5,550 bases of DNA, taken from positions 1-5,550 of the forward strand of contig CAMOTT010000134.1 of NCBI GenBank assembly GCA_946626015.1. Reading direction: 5' to 3'. Shown one piece after another: positions 1 to 5,050 of this stretch (positions are counted from its first letter, which is position 1; every line of letters starts with the position of its first letter). Position numbers and translations under genes: made by a program. The notes beneath the pieces were generated by a model. That model saw only the letters and a program-made list of their open reading frames with translations. It was not told the DNA's origin and made no database searches. The DNA is from an uncultured Clostridia bacterium. Lineage in GTDB: Bacteria > Bacillota > Clostridia > Oscillospirales > Acutalibacteraceae.

Positions 1-384
1 TTTCTCAGCAAACTCGCTGACAGGATCCATATAGTTGTAGCTTGTTGCGAAGATGATGTCGCAGTCAGCGTCAACGAGTTCCTGAAGAGCCTGCTTTGTA
101 GCCTTGACATCGGTATCGGCGATACTGTCTTTGATGACATAATTGTCCTCTGTGAGGCCGAGATTCTTTACCATTTCCATAAATCCCTTGTGATGCGCAT
201 ACGTGTAGCCTGAGGTATCCTGCGTACTGGTGATGTGGATAATACCTATCTTGATGTCCTTGGCGTCAGCTTTCGGGGCATCTGTGGGTTTTGTTTCCTT
301 GCCCTCATTGCCGCCGCAGGCTGCCAGCACAAAGAGCATTGAAACAGACAAGATAAGCGCGAGAACTTTGACGATCTTTTTCAT
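1..384 (-). CDS. BMP-family solute-binding lipoprotein, N-terminal part (cut by window start)
   Basis: The first 128 codons of an ABC-transporter substrate-binding lipoprotein; the rest lies beyond base 1. The protein begins MKKIVKVLALILSVSMLF and has a lipobox LAAC with the lipidated Cys at about residue 22, so it should be anchored outside the membrane. After a polar linker, IKIGIIHI starts the periplasmic-binding-protein fold, followed by a YTYAHHKGF segment that matches the 'GWTYAHDQG' style motif of BMP/Med-type lipoproteins, a family that binds purine nucleosides or related bases. The segment DCDIIFATSYNYMD matches the equivalent strand of the upstream lipoprotein, so the two are paralogues. 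The ATG is supported by GGAGGA at 391-396 with a 6-base spacing. It is probably the third gene of an operon with xpt and the first BMP gene. Substrate is inferred from context; the ligand contacts in the C-terminal half cannot be seen. Confidence 0.88.
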   Translation of the reverse strand, partial: MKKIVKVLALILSVSMLFVLAACGGNEGKETKPTDAPKADAKDIKIGIIHITSTQDTSGYTYAHHKGFMEMVKNLGLTEDNYVIKDSIADTDVKATKQALQELVDADCDIIFATSYNYMDPVSEFAEK

Positions 385-417
385 TTTTCTTCCTCCAAAA
401 CTTTTTTAAAATTTTAT

Positions 418-439
418 GTTAACGGAAAACTCCGTTGAC
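418..439 (-). other. Intergenic hairpin between the two BMP genes
   Basis: AACGGA (421-426) and TCCGTT (431-436) form a perfect 6-bp stem around a 4-base loop. After one mismatch the stem can extend by two more pairs to 418-439. On the minus-strand transcript it lies just after the stop codon of the first BMP gene. It is followed by an A-rich rather than U-rich tract, so it does not look like an intrinsic terminator. It may protect the 3' end of the upstream message or set the ratio of the two lipoproteins; that role is inferred. Confidence 0.4.
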
Positions 440-446
440 AACTGCA

Positions 447-1604
447 TCAGAATATTTCATCGGTTCCGAAAATATAATAGTCGATGCCGCTTACAAGCTG
501 CTCATATGTGTAATCCTTGTCAGCGGGGAGCTTTTGCTCAAAGAATGAATCCTTGATCTCAACTGAGAAAATATCATAACCCTCATCGGACTTGAACTTT
601 TCAATATAAGAGTTGACTGCTTTTACCACGGCGTCTCCGCAGGCCTTTTCGTTGAGCTTGCTGATGCCGACTACGCCCTCCTTGATGCCGCCCAGGTACG
701 GAGCTGTGGAGAAACTGCCGTTGATAATATCTCCAAGAACCTTTTTATAATATACGTTCCAGTTCCAGACAGGGGAGAACATAAAATAATTTTCTGCCGT
801 GGAGGTCATATCTGTGCCAAAACCCAGGGAGAAGACCTTGCTCTCGGCTGCGGTGTTGGGGGTAATGCTCGTCCCGGCATATTGAGCGATGACGTCGCAC
901 TTTGATTTTGTGATGGCATATTTTGCGTTGTTTGCCTCTGTGCCAAGATCAAACCAATATTTGTCCGTTTCCGCAACATATATATAAGGTTTAACATTGG
1001 GGTTGGAAACAATTATTCCTCTGACAAACCCGTTTACACTTAAAGTGACCTCGCTGTCCGTTTTACCTGCGGGGGCAATAAAGCATACGGAATTGGCTTT
1101 TGATTTGGTTCCGGCCGCGATACCGGCAAGGAATTCGGCTTCGTACATCTTGGCAAAGAATGAGCCGAAATTTTTATCGTTGTGCTTTGTTGATGCGTAA
1201 CAAAGGAACTTAACATCGGGGTATTCGGCCGCAAGTTTTTCACAGGCGTCCTGATCCTCCTGAGAAAGGGCGAATATCACGTTGCAGCCCTCTTTCAGCG
1301 CCTCTCGCATAACAGCCTCCGGGGTCTTGCCATCAGACCCCTTGATGCTCTTTGAAATGATCTGTTTAGTATCTATGGATAACTCTTTGGCTGCGGCTTC
1401 AATGCCGTCACGGTGATAAGCGTCAAATATCTTGTCATTGGCCGGCTGATAGTTGTAGATCATACCGATTTTGATATTCTCTTTGGCTACGCCTTTTTTG
1501 CCGATACCGGGAGCCTTGCCCGGGGTTTTGCCGCAGGAAACAAAAGAGAATAAAACCGAGAGAATAATCAGCACAGAGAGCGCTCTGAAAACTTTTGATT
1601 TCAT
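447..1604 (-). CDS. BMP-family (PnrA-like) solute-binding lipoprotein, full length
   Basis: A 385-residue substrate-binding lipoprotein of the basic membrane protein family, which delivers purine nucleosides or bases to ABC permeases. MKSKVFRALSVLIILSVLF is a clear signal sequence. Cys24 in FVSC is the likely lipidation site, with Phe at -3 instead of the more usual Leu. ENIKIGMIYNY opens the first Rossmann lobe. The later segments VIAQYAGT and LGFGTDM correspond to the hinge and the ligand-binding Asp region of the family. The DDxSFN pocket signature of classical PnrA/BmpA is absent; NDKIFDAYHRDG stands in its place, as in Med-like members. A TTG at 1616 would add four residues but lies only about one base from the AAAGGA site at 1618-1623. 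ATG at 1604 is therefore preferred, and it places the signal peptide normally. The gene starts 34 bp after xpt and is followed 62 bp later by a paralogue, suggesting an operon for purine import. The exact ligand is unproven. Confidence 0.9.
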   Translation of the reverse strand: MKSKVFRALSVLIILSVLFSFVSCGKTPGKAPGIGKKGVAKENIKIGMIYNYQPANDKIFDAYHRDGIEAAAKELSIDTKQIISKSIKGSDGKTPEAVMREALKEGCNVIFALSQEDQDACEKLAAEYPDVKFLCYASTKHNDKNFGSFFAKMYEAEFLAGIAAGTKSKANSVCFIAPAGKTDSEVTLSVNGFVRGIIVSNPNVKPYIYVAETDKYWFDLGTEANNAKYAITKSKCDVIAQYAGTSITPNTAAESKVFSLGFGTDMTSTAENYFMFSPVWNWNVYYKKVLGDIINGSFSTAPYLGGIKEGVVGISKLNEKACGDAVVKAVNSYIEKFKSDEGYDIFSVEIKDSFFEQKLPADKDYTYEQLVSGIDYYIFGTDEIF

Positions 1605-1638
1605 CGTATAAATCAAATCCTTTCCGTCAAGTTATGTG

Positions 1639-2211
1639 TCAAAATATCGGTCTGCCGTTTTCGATCCCCTTGATAATTGCAAGAGATTCCACGCGAACAC
1701 CGTCGCTGCGGAGCTGTGCGCCGCCGTTCTGGAAGCCTTTTTCAACGACTATACCGACGCCCTCAAGGGTAGCGCCTGCCTGCTCAACGATATTGATGAG
1801 ACCGCGGACAGCCTCGCCGTTTGCAAGAAAGTCGTCAATTATGAGCACATGATCCTCCGGTCCGAGATAATCCTTGGAAACAAAAACCTCAAAGGATTTA
1901 TTTTTAGTAAAGGAAAAAATGCTGGTGGAGTAGGTATTTGCTCCCACGTTTTTGTTCTGACCCTTTTTAGCAAAAAGCACAGGCACAGAGAAATACTGCG
2001 CGGTAACGCAGGCTATCCCTATGCCCGAAGCCTCTATTGTCAATATTTTGTTTATTTTTCCCTGTTTATCTGAAAAACGGCTGCAAAACTCCTTGCCGAT
2101 CTTATTGAGCAAATCGACATCTATCATATGATTAAGAAACATGTCAACCTTAATAACATCCGGGGGGATAAATGTTGCATTTTCCTCAATACATTTTTTA
2201 AGATATTCCAT
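1639..2211 (-). CDS. xpt: xanthine phosphoribosyltransferase
   Basis: Type I phosphoribosyltransferase of 190 residues that joins xanthine (and less well guanine) to PRPP, giving XMP and pyrophosphate in the cytoplasm for purine salvage. The match to Bacillus subtilis Xpt (194 residues) extends from end to end: MEYLKKCIEE, KVDMFLNHMID, LTIEASGI, and the PRPP-binding loop VLIIDDFLANGEA at residues 122-134, with the Asp126-Asp127 pair intact. The later blocks EQAGATLEGVGIVVEKGFQ (142-161) and VESLA are also family hallmarks. The C-terminus is a few residues shorter than in B. subtilis, which is within normal variation. The ATG has AGAGG at 2221-2225 with 9 bases of spacing. It is the first gene of a probable operon with two BMP lipoproteins, which ties uptake to salvage. 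A good promoter lies immediately upstream. No purine riboswitch fits between promoter and start, unlike the classical B. subtilis xpt leader. Confidence 0.96.
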   Translation of the reverse strand: MEYLKKCIEENATFIPPDVIKVDMFLNHMIDVDLLNKIGKEFCSRFSDKQGKINKILTIEASGIGIACVTAQYFSVPVLFAKKGQNKNVGANTYSTSIFSFTKNKSFEVFVSKDYLGPEDHVLIIDDFLANGEAVRGLINIVEQAGATLEGVGIVVEKGFQNGGAQLRSDGVRVESLAIIKGIENGRPIF

Positions 2212-2232
2212 TTCTTTATACCTCTGATCTCA

Positions 2233-2257
2233 ATAATGAAAAATACGTTTTCATTAT
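2233..2257. promoter_or_regulatory. Perfect inverted repeat over the xpt -10/start site (candidate operator)
   Basis: ATAATGAAAA (2233-2242) and TTTTCATTAT (2248-2257) are exact reverse complements around the 5-base spacer ATACG. The right arm covers five of the six bases of the -10 box, and the predicted transcription start falls inside the spacer. The RNA would lack one arm, so the dyad is more likely a DNA operator for a dimeric regulator than an RNA hairpin. It does not match the B. subtilis PurBox (CCGAAC core). The halves resemble a Fur half-site, but the spacing does not fit. Confidence 0.6.
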
Positions 2258-2281
2258 AAGATAAAAAGCGCATAAAAGCAA
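2253..2281 (-). promoter_or_regulatory. Sigma-A-type promoter of xpt operon
   Basis: On the minus strand, TTGCTT (2281-2276) is separated by exactly 17 bases from a perfect TATAAT (2258-2253). The -35 matches the consensus at three of six positions, starting with the key TTG. Transcription would begin near 2246, leaving a leader of about 35 bases before the xpt ATG. That is too short for a purine riboswitch aptamer of about 70 bases. Confidence 0.72.
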
Positions 2282-2286
2282 GTAAT

Positions 2287-2313
2287 TTTTACAAATTTTA
2301 TTATTTTGTAAAA
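2287..2313. repeat. AT-rich inverted repeat upstream of the xpt promoter
   Basis: TTTTACAAA (2287-2295) and TTTGTAAAA (2305-2313) are exact reverse complements separated by nine AT bases. It lies six bases upstream of the xpt -35 hexamer, where an UP element or an upstream regulator site would be. The composition is nearly all A/T, so chance formation is more likely than for a mixed sequence. Function is unknown. Confidence 0.4.
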
Positions 2314-2317
2314 GTAG

Positions 2318-2338
2318 AAAAAACGGAACACCTTGTTC
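2318..2338 (-). terminator. Weak intrinsic terminator of the amidase-like gene
   Basis: On the minus strand GAACA (2338-2334) pairs with TGTTC (2330-2326) across a 3-base loop. After CG there follows a run of six T (2323-2318). The stem is only 5 bp with two G-C pairs and overlaps the last base of the stop codon. It is therefore a weak candidate, but position and U-tract fit a stop between this gene and the xpt promoter. Confidence 0.4.
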
Positions 2339-3087
2339 TATGACTTGTCGGCAGATACAACATATTGTGAATTTACAAATCCATCGGTACCCTCCACGTT
2401 TATTTTGCACCAGAGCCCGTCGTCCCCGGTCAACAGCACCCTGCATCCGTTTGTCAGCCGCATTATTATTCGGGAGTTTGTGTCCGGCTTGCTGCGCACG
2501 TTGAGGAAACCGCCTTTTATCATTATTTTTGAATAGCGGTATGGATTATCCGGGTCAAATTTGAGCTTAAAAATATTACATATTCCGCGCGCCAGGGCTG
2601 TACCGATGGCTCTTGTGTTCTCCTTTATCCATTCTGTGTCGTTATCGTTGTCCCTGTAAGCGGTGTTTATATGCACACAGGCCGCTTTTGAGCGGATAAG
2701 CTCTTTAAGGTCGCTCACCGGTTTACAGATCACAAGCTCCGGGTAGGGGTAAAGTGACTTTATTTCATCATATATGTTTTTGGCGCATATCAGCCCCTGC
2801 CTGCTGCCGGAGCGGTAATAAATATCGCTGCCCCGCAGTTTGCAGGCAGAGCTTTCGGGGGTTTCCGAGGAATTTAGAGAAACGATAAGGTCAAAGCGGC
2901 CTTTGTTTGCAGTGTCGATTATTTTCGCTATCCCCATACCCGGGGGATTGATAACATACGATATACCATTATATATAAGGTGGGGGATAGTCTCCTCCGC
3001 CAGCTTTCTCAAATACTTTTGTTCGTTTGTTCCGTCTGTAAAATATTTCTTCTCATTCTCGGGAACGGCTAAATATATTCTCGGCAT
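2338..3087 (-). CDS. N-acetylmuramoyl-L-alanine amidase-like protein with SH3b domain, active site altered
   Basis: A 249-residue protein. Residues 1-175 follow the clostridial Amidase_3 pattern (zinc enzymes that cut the amide between muramic acid and the stem peptide): MPRIYLAVPE at the start, FDLIVSL at 65-71, RGSDIYY at 85-91, and AYRDN...EWIKEN at 143-157. Residues 192-244 form an SH3b domain, seen in GGFLNVRSKPD and DGLWCKINVEGTDGFVNS, which usually binds cell-wall peptide. Working relatives typically read ALHSN and a VxIExAYHDN-like segment. Here these are SLNSS with Asn72, and VHINTAYRDN with Asn141, so a zinc-ligand His and a catalytic Glu appear to be replaced. Glu22 may keep another ligand position. 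The protein may therefore be a wall-binding pseudoenzyme. No signal peptide is visible, which is common in this subfamily. The ATG has AGGAG at 3095-3099 with 7 bases of spacing. The gene is transcribed divergently from the cyclophilin gene and ends just before the xpt promoter. The family call is firm; loss of activity is inferred. Confidence 0.85.
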   Translation of the reverse strand: MPRIYLAVPENEKKYFTDGTNEQKYLRKLAEETIPHLIYNGISYVINPPGMGIAKIIDTANKGRFDLIVSLNSSETPESSACKLRGSDIYYRSGSRQGLICAKNIYDEIKSLYPYPELVICKPVSDLKELIRSKAACVHINTAYRDNDNDTEWIKENTRAIGTALARGICNIFKLKFDPDNPYRYSKIMIKGGFLNVRSKPDTNSRIIMRLTNGCRVLLTGDDGLWCKINVEGTDGFVNSQYVVSADKS

Positions 3088-3098
3088 ACTTCATCTCC

Positions 3099-3126
3099 TA
3101 TGACCCTTTTTATTATGTTTATGACC
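3099..3126. repeat. Direct repeat TATGACC, 21 bp apart
   Basis: TATGACC occurs at 3099-3105 and again at 3120-3126, exactly 21 bp apart, which is about two turns of the DNA helix. The pair lies just upstream of the amidase-like gene, with the first copy touching its ribosome binding site (minus-strand reading GGTCATA). It could be a regulator site, but a 7-base repeat can arise by chance. Confidence 0.25.
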
Positions 3127-3144
3127 GAAGAAAAATACTTATAC

Positions 3145-3185
3145 TTGCAAAACCGAGGAAAAAATGGTAGTATTATAAATATAAT
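3145..3185 (+). promoter_or_regulatory. Probable promoter region of the cyclophilin gene
   Basis: TTGCAA (3145-3150) can serve as a -35 box. Downstream is an AT-rich stretch with several possible -10 boxes: TAGTAT at 3168-3173 with a 17-base spacer, TATTAT at 3171-3176 with 20 bases, and TATAAT at 3180-3185 without a good -35. The exact pair cannot be settled by eye. A start near 3180 would leave a short leader containing the AGGAGG site. Confidence 0.4.
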
Positions 3186-3206
3186 AAATCAGAGGAGGAG
3201 ATCTTC

Positions 3207-3716
3207 ATGGGCTTTTCTCAAACCGATAAACCGCTTGAAAATGACATAAAAATCATTATGAAGACCACAAAGGGGGATATCAGCATACGTATGTTCCCCC
3301 GGCAGGCGCCCAAAACCGTTGAAAATTTCATCACACACGCCAAAGAGGGTTATTATGACGGAATAATTTTTCACAGAGTAATAAATGACTTTATGATCCA
3401 GGGCGGAGACCCCACCGGAACCGGAAGAGGCGGAGAGAGCATCTGGGGCAGACCCTTTGCGGATGAGTTTTCACCTGAACTCAAAAATATCAGAGGCGCG
3501 CTTTCCATGGCCAACGCAGGCCCCAACACCAACGGCAGCCAGTTCTTTATTGTGCAGACGGAAGCAACTCCCTGGCTCGACGGCAGACACACGGTTTTCG
3601 GCCAGGTTTATGACGGTATGGATGTTGTTGACAGCATCGCCGCAGTCAGAGTTGACCTGCTGGACAAACCCTTTGAGGATATAAAGATCATCGGAATAGA
3701 CGTATTCAACGCATAA
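3207..3716 (+). CDS. peptidyl-prolyl cis-trans isomerase, cyclophilin type
   Basis: A 169-residue single-domain cyclophilin (PpiB-like) that speeds cis-trans rotation of X-Pro bonds during protein folding. It has no signal peptide, so it should be cytoplasmic. The core motifs are all present: FHRVINDFMIQGGDPTGTG, NGSQFFI and WLDGRHTVFG. Residues equivalent to human CypA Arg55, Phe60, Met61, Gln63, Asn102, Gln111, Phe113, Trp121, Leu122 and His126 are Arg57, Phe62, Met63, Gln65, Asn103, Gln112, Phe114, Trp123, Leu124 and His128. The enzyme should be active, and the Trp suggests cyclosporin sensitivity. The first ATG is chosen because AGGAGG (3193-3198) stands 8 bases before it. An internal ATG at Met18, nearer the usual cyclophilin start, has no such site. 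About 17 polar residues therefore precede the domain. A lipoprotein gene follows after 22 bp, probably on the same transcript. Confidence 0.96.
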   Translation: MGFSQTDKPLENDIKIIMKTTKGDISIRMFPRQAPKTVENFITHAKEGYYDGIIFHRVINDFMIQGGDPTGTGRGGESIWGRPFADEFSPELKNIRGALSMANAGPNTNGSQFFIVQTEATPWLDGRHTVFGQVYDGMDVVDSIAAVRVDLLDKPFEDIKIIGIDVFNA

Positions 3717-3738
3717 ACGCATAACGGAGGAATAAATA

Positions 3739-4146
3739 ATGAAAAAAGTATTGTCAATATTTCTTTTACTTGCAGTTGTTCTGACCGTAGGTGCCTGCGG
3801 CATAATCAAACCTTCACCGGAAAAAGCGCTTTTGGGCAAATGGGATTATTCCACTTCTCTGGGTACCGCAAACGTCACTTTCGGCTCTATCGAGTTTAAA
3901 GAAGGCGGCGTTATGTCTGCTCAGCTTATAGGCCTGATAAACGTTGACGGCAACTACGTCATCACCGAGCAGGAGGACAGCGGGAGCCTCCTCAGTATAA
4001 CTTACACAGCCCTTGGTATTTCATACACCGTAGAATATAATTATACCGTTTCCGACACAGCTCTCCAGCTGACTCCGACAAAGGCAAACGGCATAACGCT
4101 CAACTATACAAAGGCCGCAGAGACCGAAAATACTCAGACCAAATAA
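3739..4146 (+). CDS. small lipoprotein of unknown function, lipocalin-like beta domain
   Basis: A 135-residue predicted lipoprotein. MKKVLSIFLLLAVVLTVGAC is a type II signal peptide with lipobox VGAC, so Cys20 should be lipidated and the mature protein anchored on the outer face of the membrane. The mature part opens with a short linker and LLGKWDYST, then alternating short strands (VTFGSIEFKEGG, NYVITEQED, SITYTALGISYTVEYNYTV, ALQLTP). The 'LxGKW' opening plus repeated beta strands resembles the small lipocalin-like / DUF5640-type domains common in Clostridia; this is resemblance by eye, not a proven match. The C-terminal tail is rich in Thr, Glu and Asn. GGAGG at 3726-3730 precedes the ATG by 8 bases. 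The gene lies 22 bp after the cyclophilin gene and was probably cotranscribed with it. No specific ligand or partner can be named. Confidence 0.85.
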   Translation: MKKVLSIFLLLAVVLTVGACGIIKPSPEKALLGKWDYSTSLGTANVTFGSIEFKEGGVMSAQLIGLINVDGNYVITEQEDSGSLLSITYTALGISYTVEYNYTVSDTALQLTPTKANGITLNYTKAAETENTQTK

Positions 4147-4166
4147 CACTCAGACCTCAAAGATCA

Positions 4167-4209
4167 AAATCCTGCATTCGGAGCAATGTAAAAACCGTAT
4201 GCAGGATTT
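4167..4209 (+). terminator. Long hairpin after the lipoprotein gene, possible terminator
   Basis: AAATCCTGCAT (4167-4177) and ATGCAGGATTT (4199-4209) are exact reverse complements, an 11-bp stem. After one T-T mismatch, CGG (4179-4181) pairs with CCG (4195-4197), leaving a 13-base loop. The stem ends in TTT and is followed by ATATATTACAGTTTT, not a clean T-run, so termination may be partial. It stands between the lipoprotein and the membrane protein genes and ends 28 bases before the next ATG. Confidence 0.5.
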
Positions 4210-4237
4210 ATATATTACAGTTTTATGGTGATAAATT

Positions 4238-5050
4238 ATGGATTTTAAAGAAAACGGATTTATGTACGGTCTGGCCATTATAGTTGTTTTGTTTGTTATC
4301 GGTCAGTCCCTGTTCTTTATGATAAGAGCCGTGCGGCACGGTAAAAAGATCGGAATTTCCGTTAAAACGATGAAGAATGTCATCGTGTCCAGCGCTTTAT
4401 TTACAATAGCTCCGGCAATTGCCATCCTTGCAACTGTGGTGACCCTTGCCGGCACGCTGGGCATCGTGCTTCCCTGGATAAGGCTCACCGTTGTCGGCAA
4501 CCTTCAATACGAAGTCACTGCGGCTCAAGCCGCGCTTGAATCCTTCAAAGACGGAAAATCCATTGCGGTATTCGGGCAAAACATCTCAGATCCGAGGATT
4601 TTTTCCGCTGTTGCCTGGGTGATGACTGTCGGCATAATATTCGGGCTTATCCTGCTGCCCCTGGTGCTTAAAAAGCTGCAGAACAAAATAGGAAAGTTCC
4701 GCAGTGAAACAAACGATTCAAAATTCGGAGATATAATTTCCGCCGCCACGTTCATAGGCCTTGTTTCGGCTTTTATCGGCAACGCCGTAGCCGGAAAGGC
4801 AACCACTATCAAGCGAAACGGCGTAATTGAACCTGTCAGCATGGGCGCCGGAATTATGTCCATCGCGGTATTGTTGACATCCATTGCGGTCGTGGTAGTG
4901 CTTCAGCTGCTTTGCAAAAAATTCAAATGGGAAAAATTTGAGGTTTTTGTATTGCCTATAGGAATGTTTTCAGGCATGGCGATGGCGATACTCCTGTTCA
5001 ACGTGCTGCCCGAGAGTATTTCAATGTTGGAATGGAGGCCTGTTGTATGA
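4238..5050 (+). CDS. polytopic membrane protein, DUF5058-like, function unknown
   Basis: A 270-residue integral membrane protein with about seven hydrophobic segments, near residues 10-30, 48-68, 70-88, 121-144, 166-185, 202-226 and 234-256. The block VIVSSALFTIAPAIAILATV (48-67), followed by a LPWIRLTVVGNLQYE segment, is what I recall as typical of the DUF5058 family, found mostly in Clostridia and of unknown role. Polar or charged sites likely to matter are Arg82 and Glu92 after the third helix and the FIGNAVAGKATTIKRNG stretch at 180-195. Loops at 28-46 and 144-163 are basic, suggesting they face the cytoplasm. The ATG has a weak site, GGTGAT (4226-4231), 6 bases upstream. The stop codon overlaps the start of the next membrane protein gene (ATGA), so the two are probably translated together and form one complex. 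A transporter is a reasonable guess, but nothing here identifies a substrate. Confidence 0.85.
   Translation: MDFKENGFMYGLAIIVVLFVIGQSLFFMIRAVRHGKKIGISVKTMKNVIVSSALFTIAPAIAILATVVTLAGTLGIVLPWIRLTVVGNLQYEVTAAQAALESFKDGKSIAVFGQNISDPRIFSAVAWVMTVGIIFGLILLPLVLKKLQNKIGKFRSETNDSKFGDIISAATFIGLVSAFIGNAVAGKATTIKRNGVIEPVSMGAGIMSIAVLLTSIAVVVVLQLLCKKFKWEKFEVFVLPIGMFSGMAMAILLFNVLPESISMLEWRPVV

Noticed and set aside
1602..1616. TTG start for the first BMP lipoprotein, adding four residues
   Set aside because: The TTG is almost in contact with the AAAGGA site, leaving no usable spacing. The ATG at 1604 gives a standard signal peptide.
1636..2073. Plus-strand open frame of 145 codons opposite xpt
   Set aside because: It is antisense to a clear xpt gene, lacks a ribosome binding site and reads as no recognisable protein.
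2233..2257. Fur or PerR box
   Set aside because: The half ATAATGA and its complement TCATTAT resemble Fur half-sites, but they are too far apart compared with the 19-bp Fur palindrome, and xpt is not a typical metal-regulated gene.
2212..2340. Possible purine riboswitch upstream of xpt
   Set aside because: I looked for the conserved three-way-junction pieces on the minus strand and found none. The predicted leader is only about 35 bases long.
3471..3839. Minus-strand open frame of 122 codons opposite the cyclophilin and lipoprotein genes
   Set aside because: It overlaps two well-supported genes on the other strand and has low-quality, Cys/Val-rich composition typical of a shadow frame.
4380..4500. 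Similarity of the FTIAPAIAILATV segment to the MotA/ExbB proton channel core
   Set aside because: The resemblance is limited to a short hydrophobic stretch. The number and order of helices and the rest of the sequence do not fit that family.
4525..4884. Minus-strand open frame of 119 codons opposite the DUF5058-like gene
   Set aside because: It is a shadow of the membrane protein gene, with no ribosome binding site and no family features.
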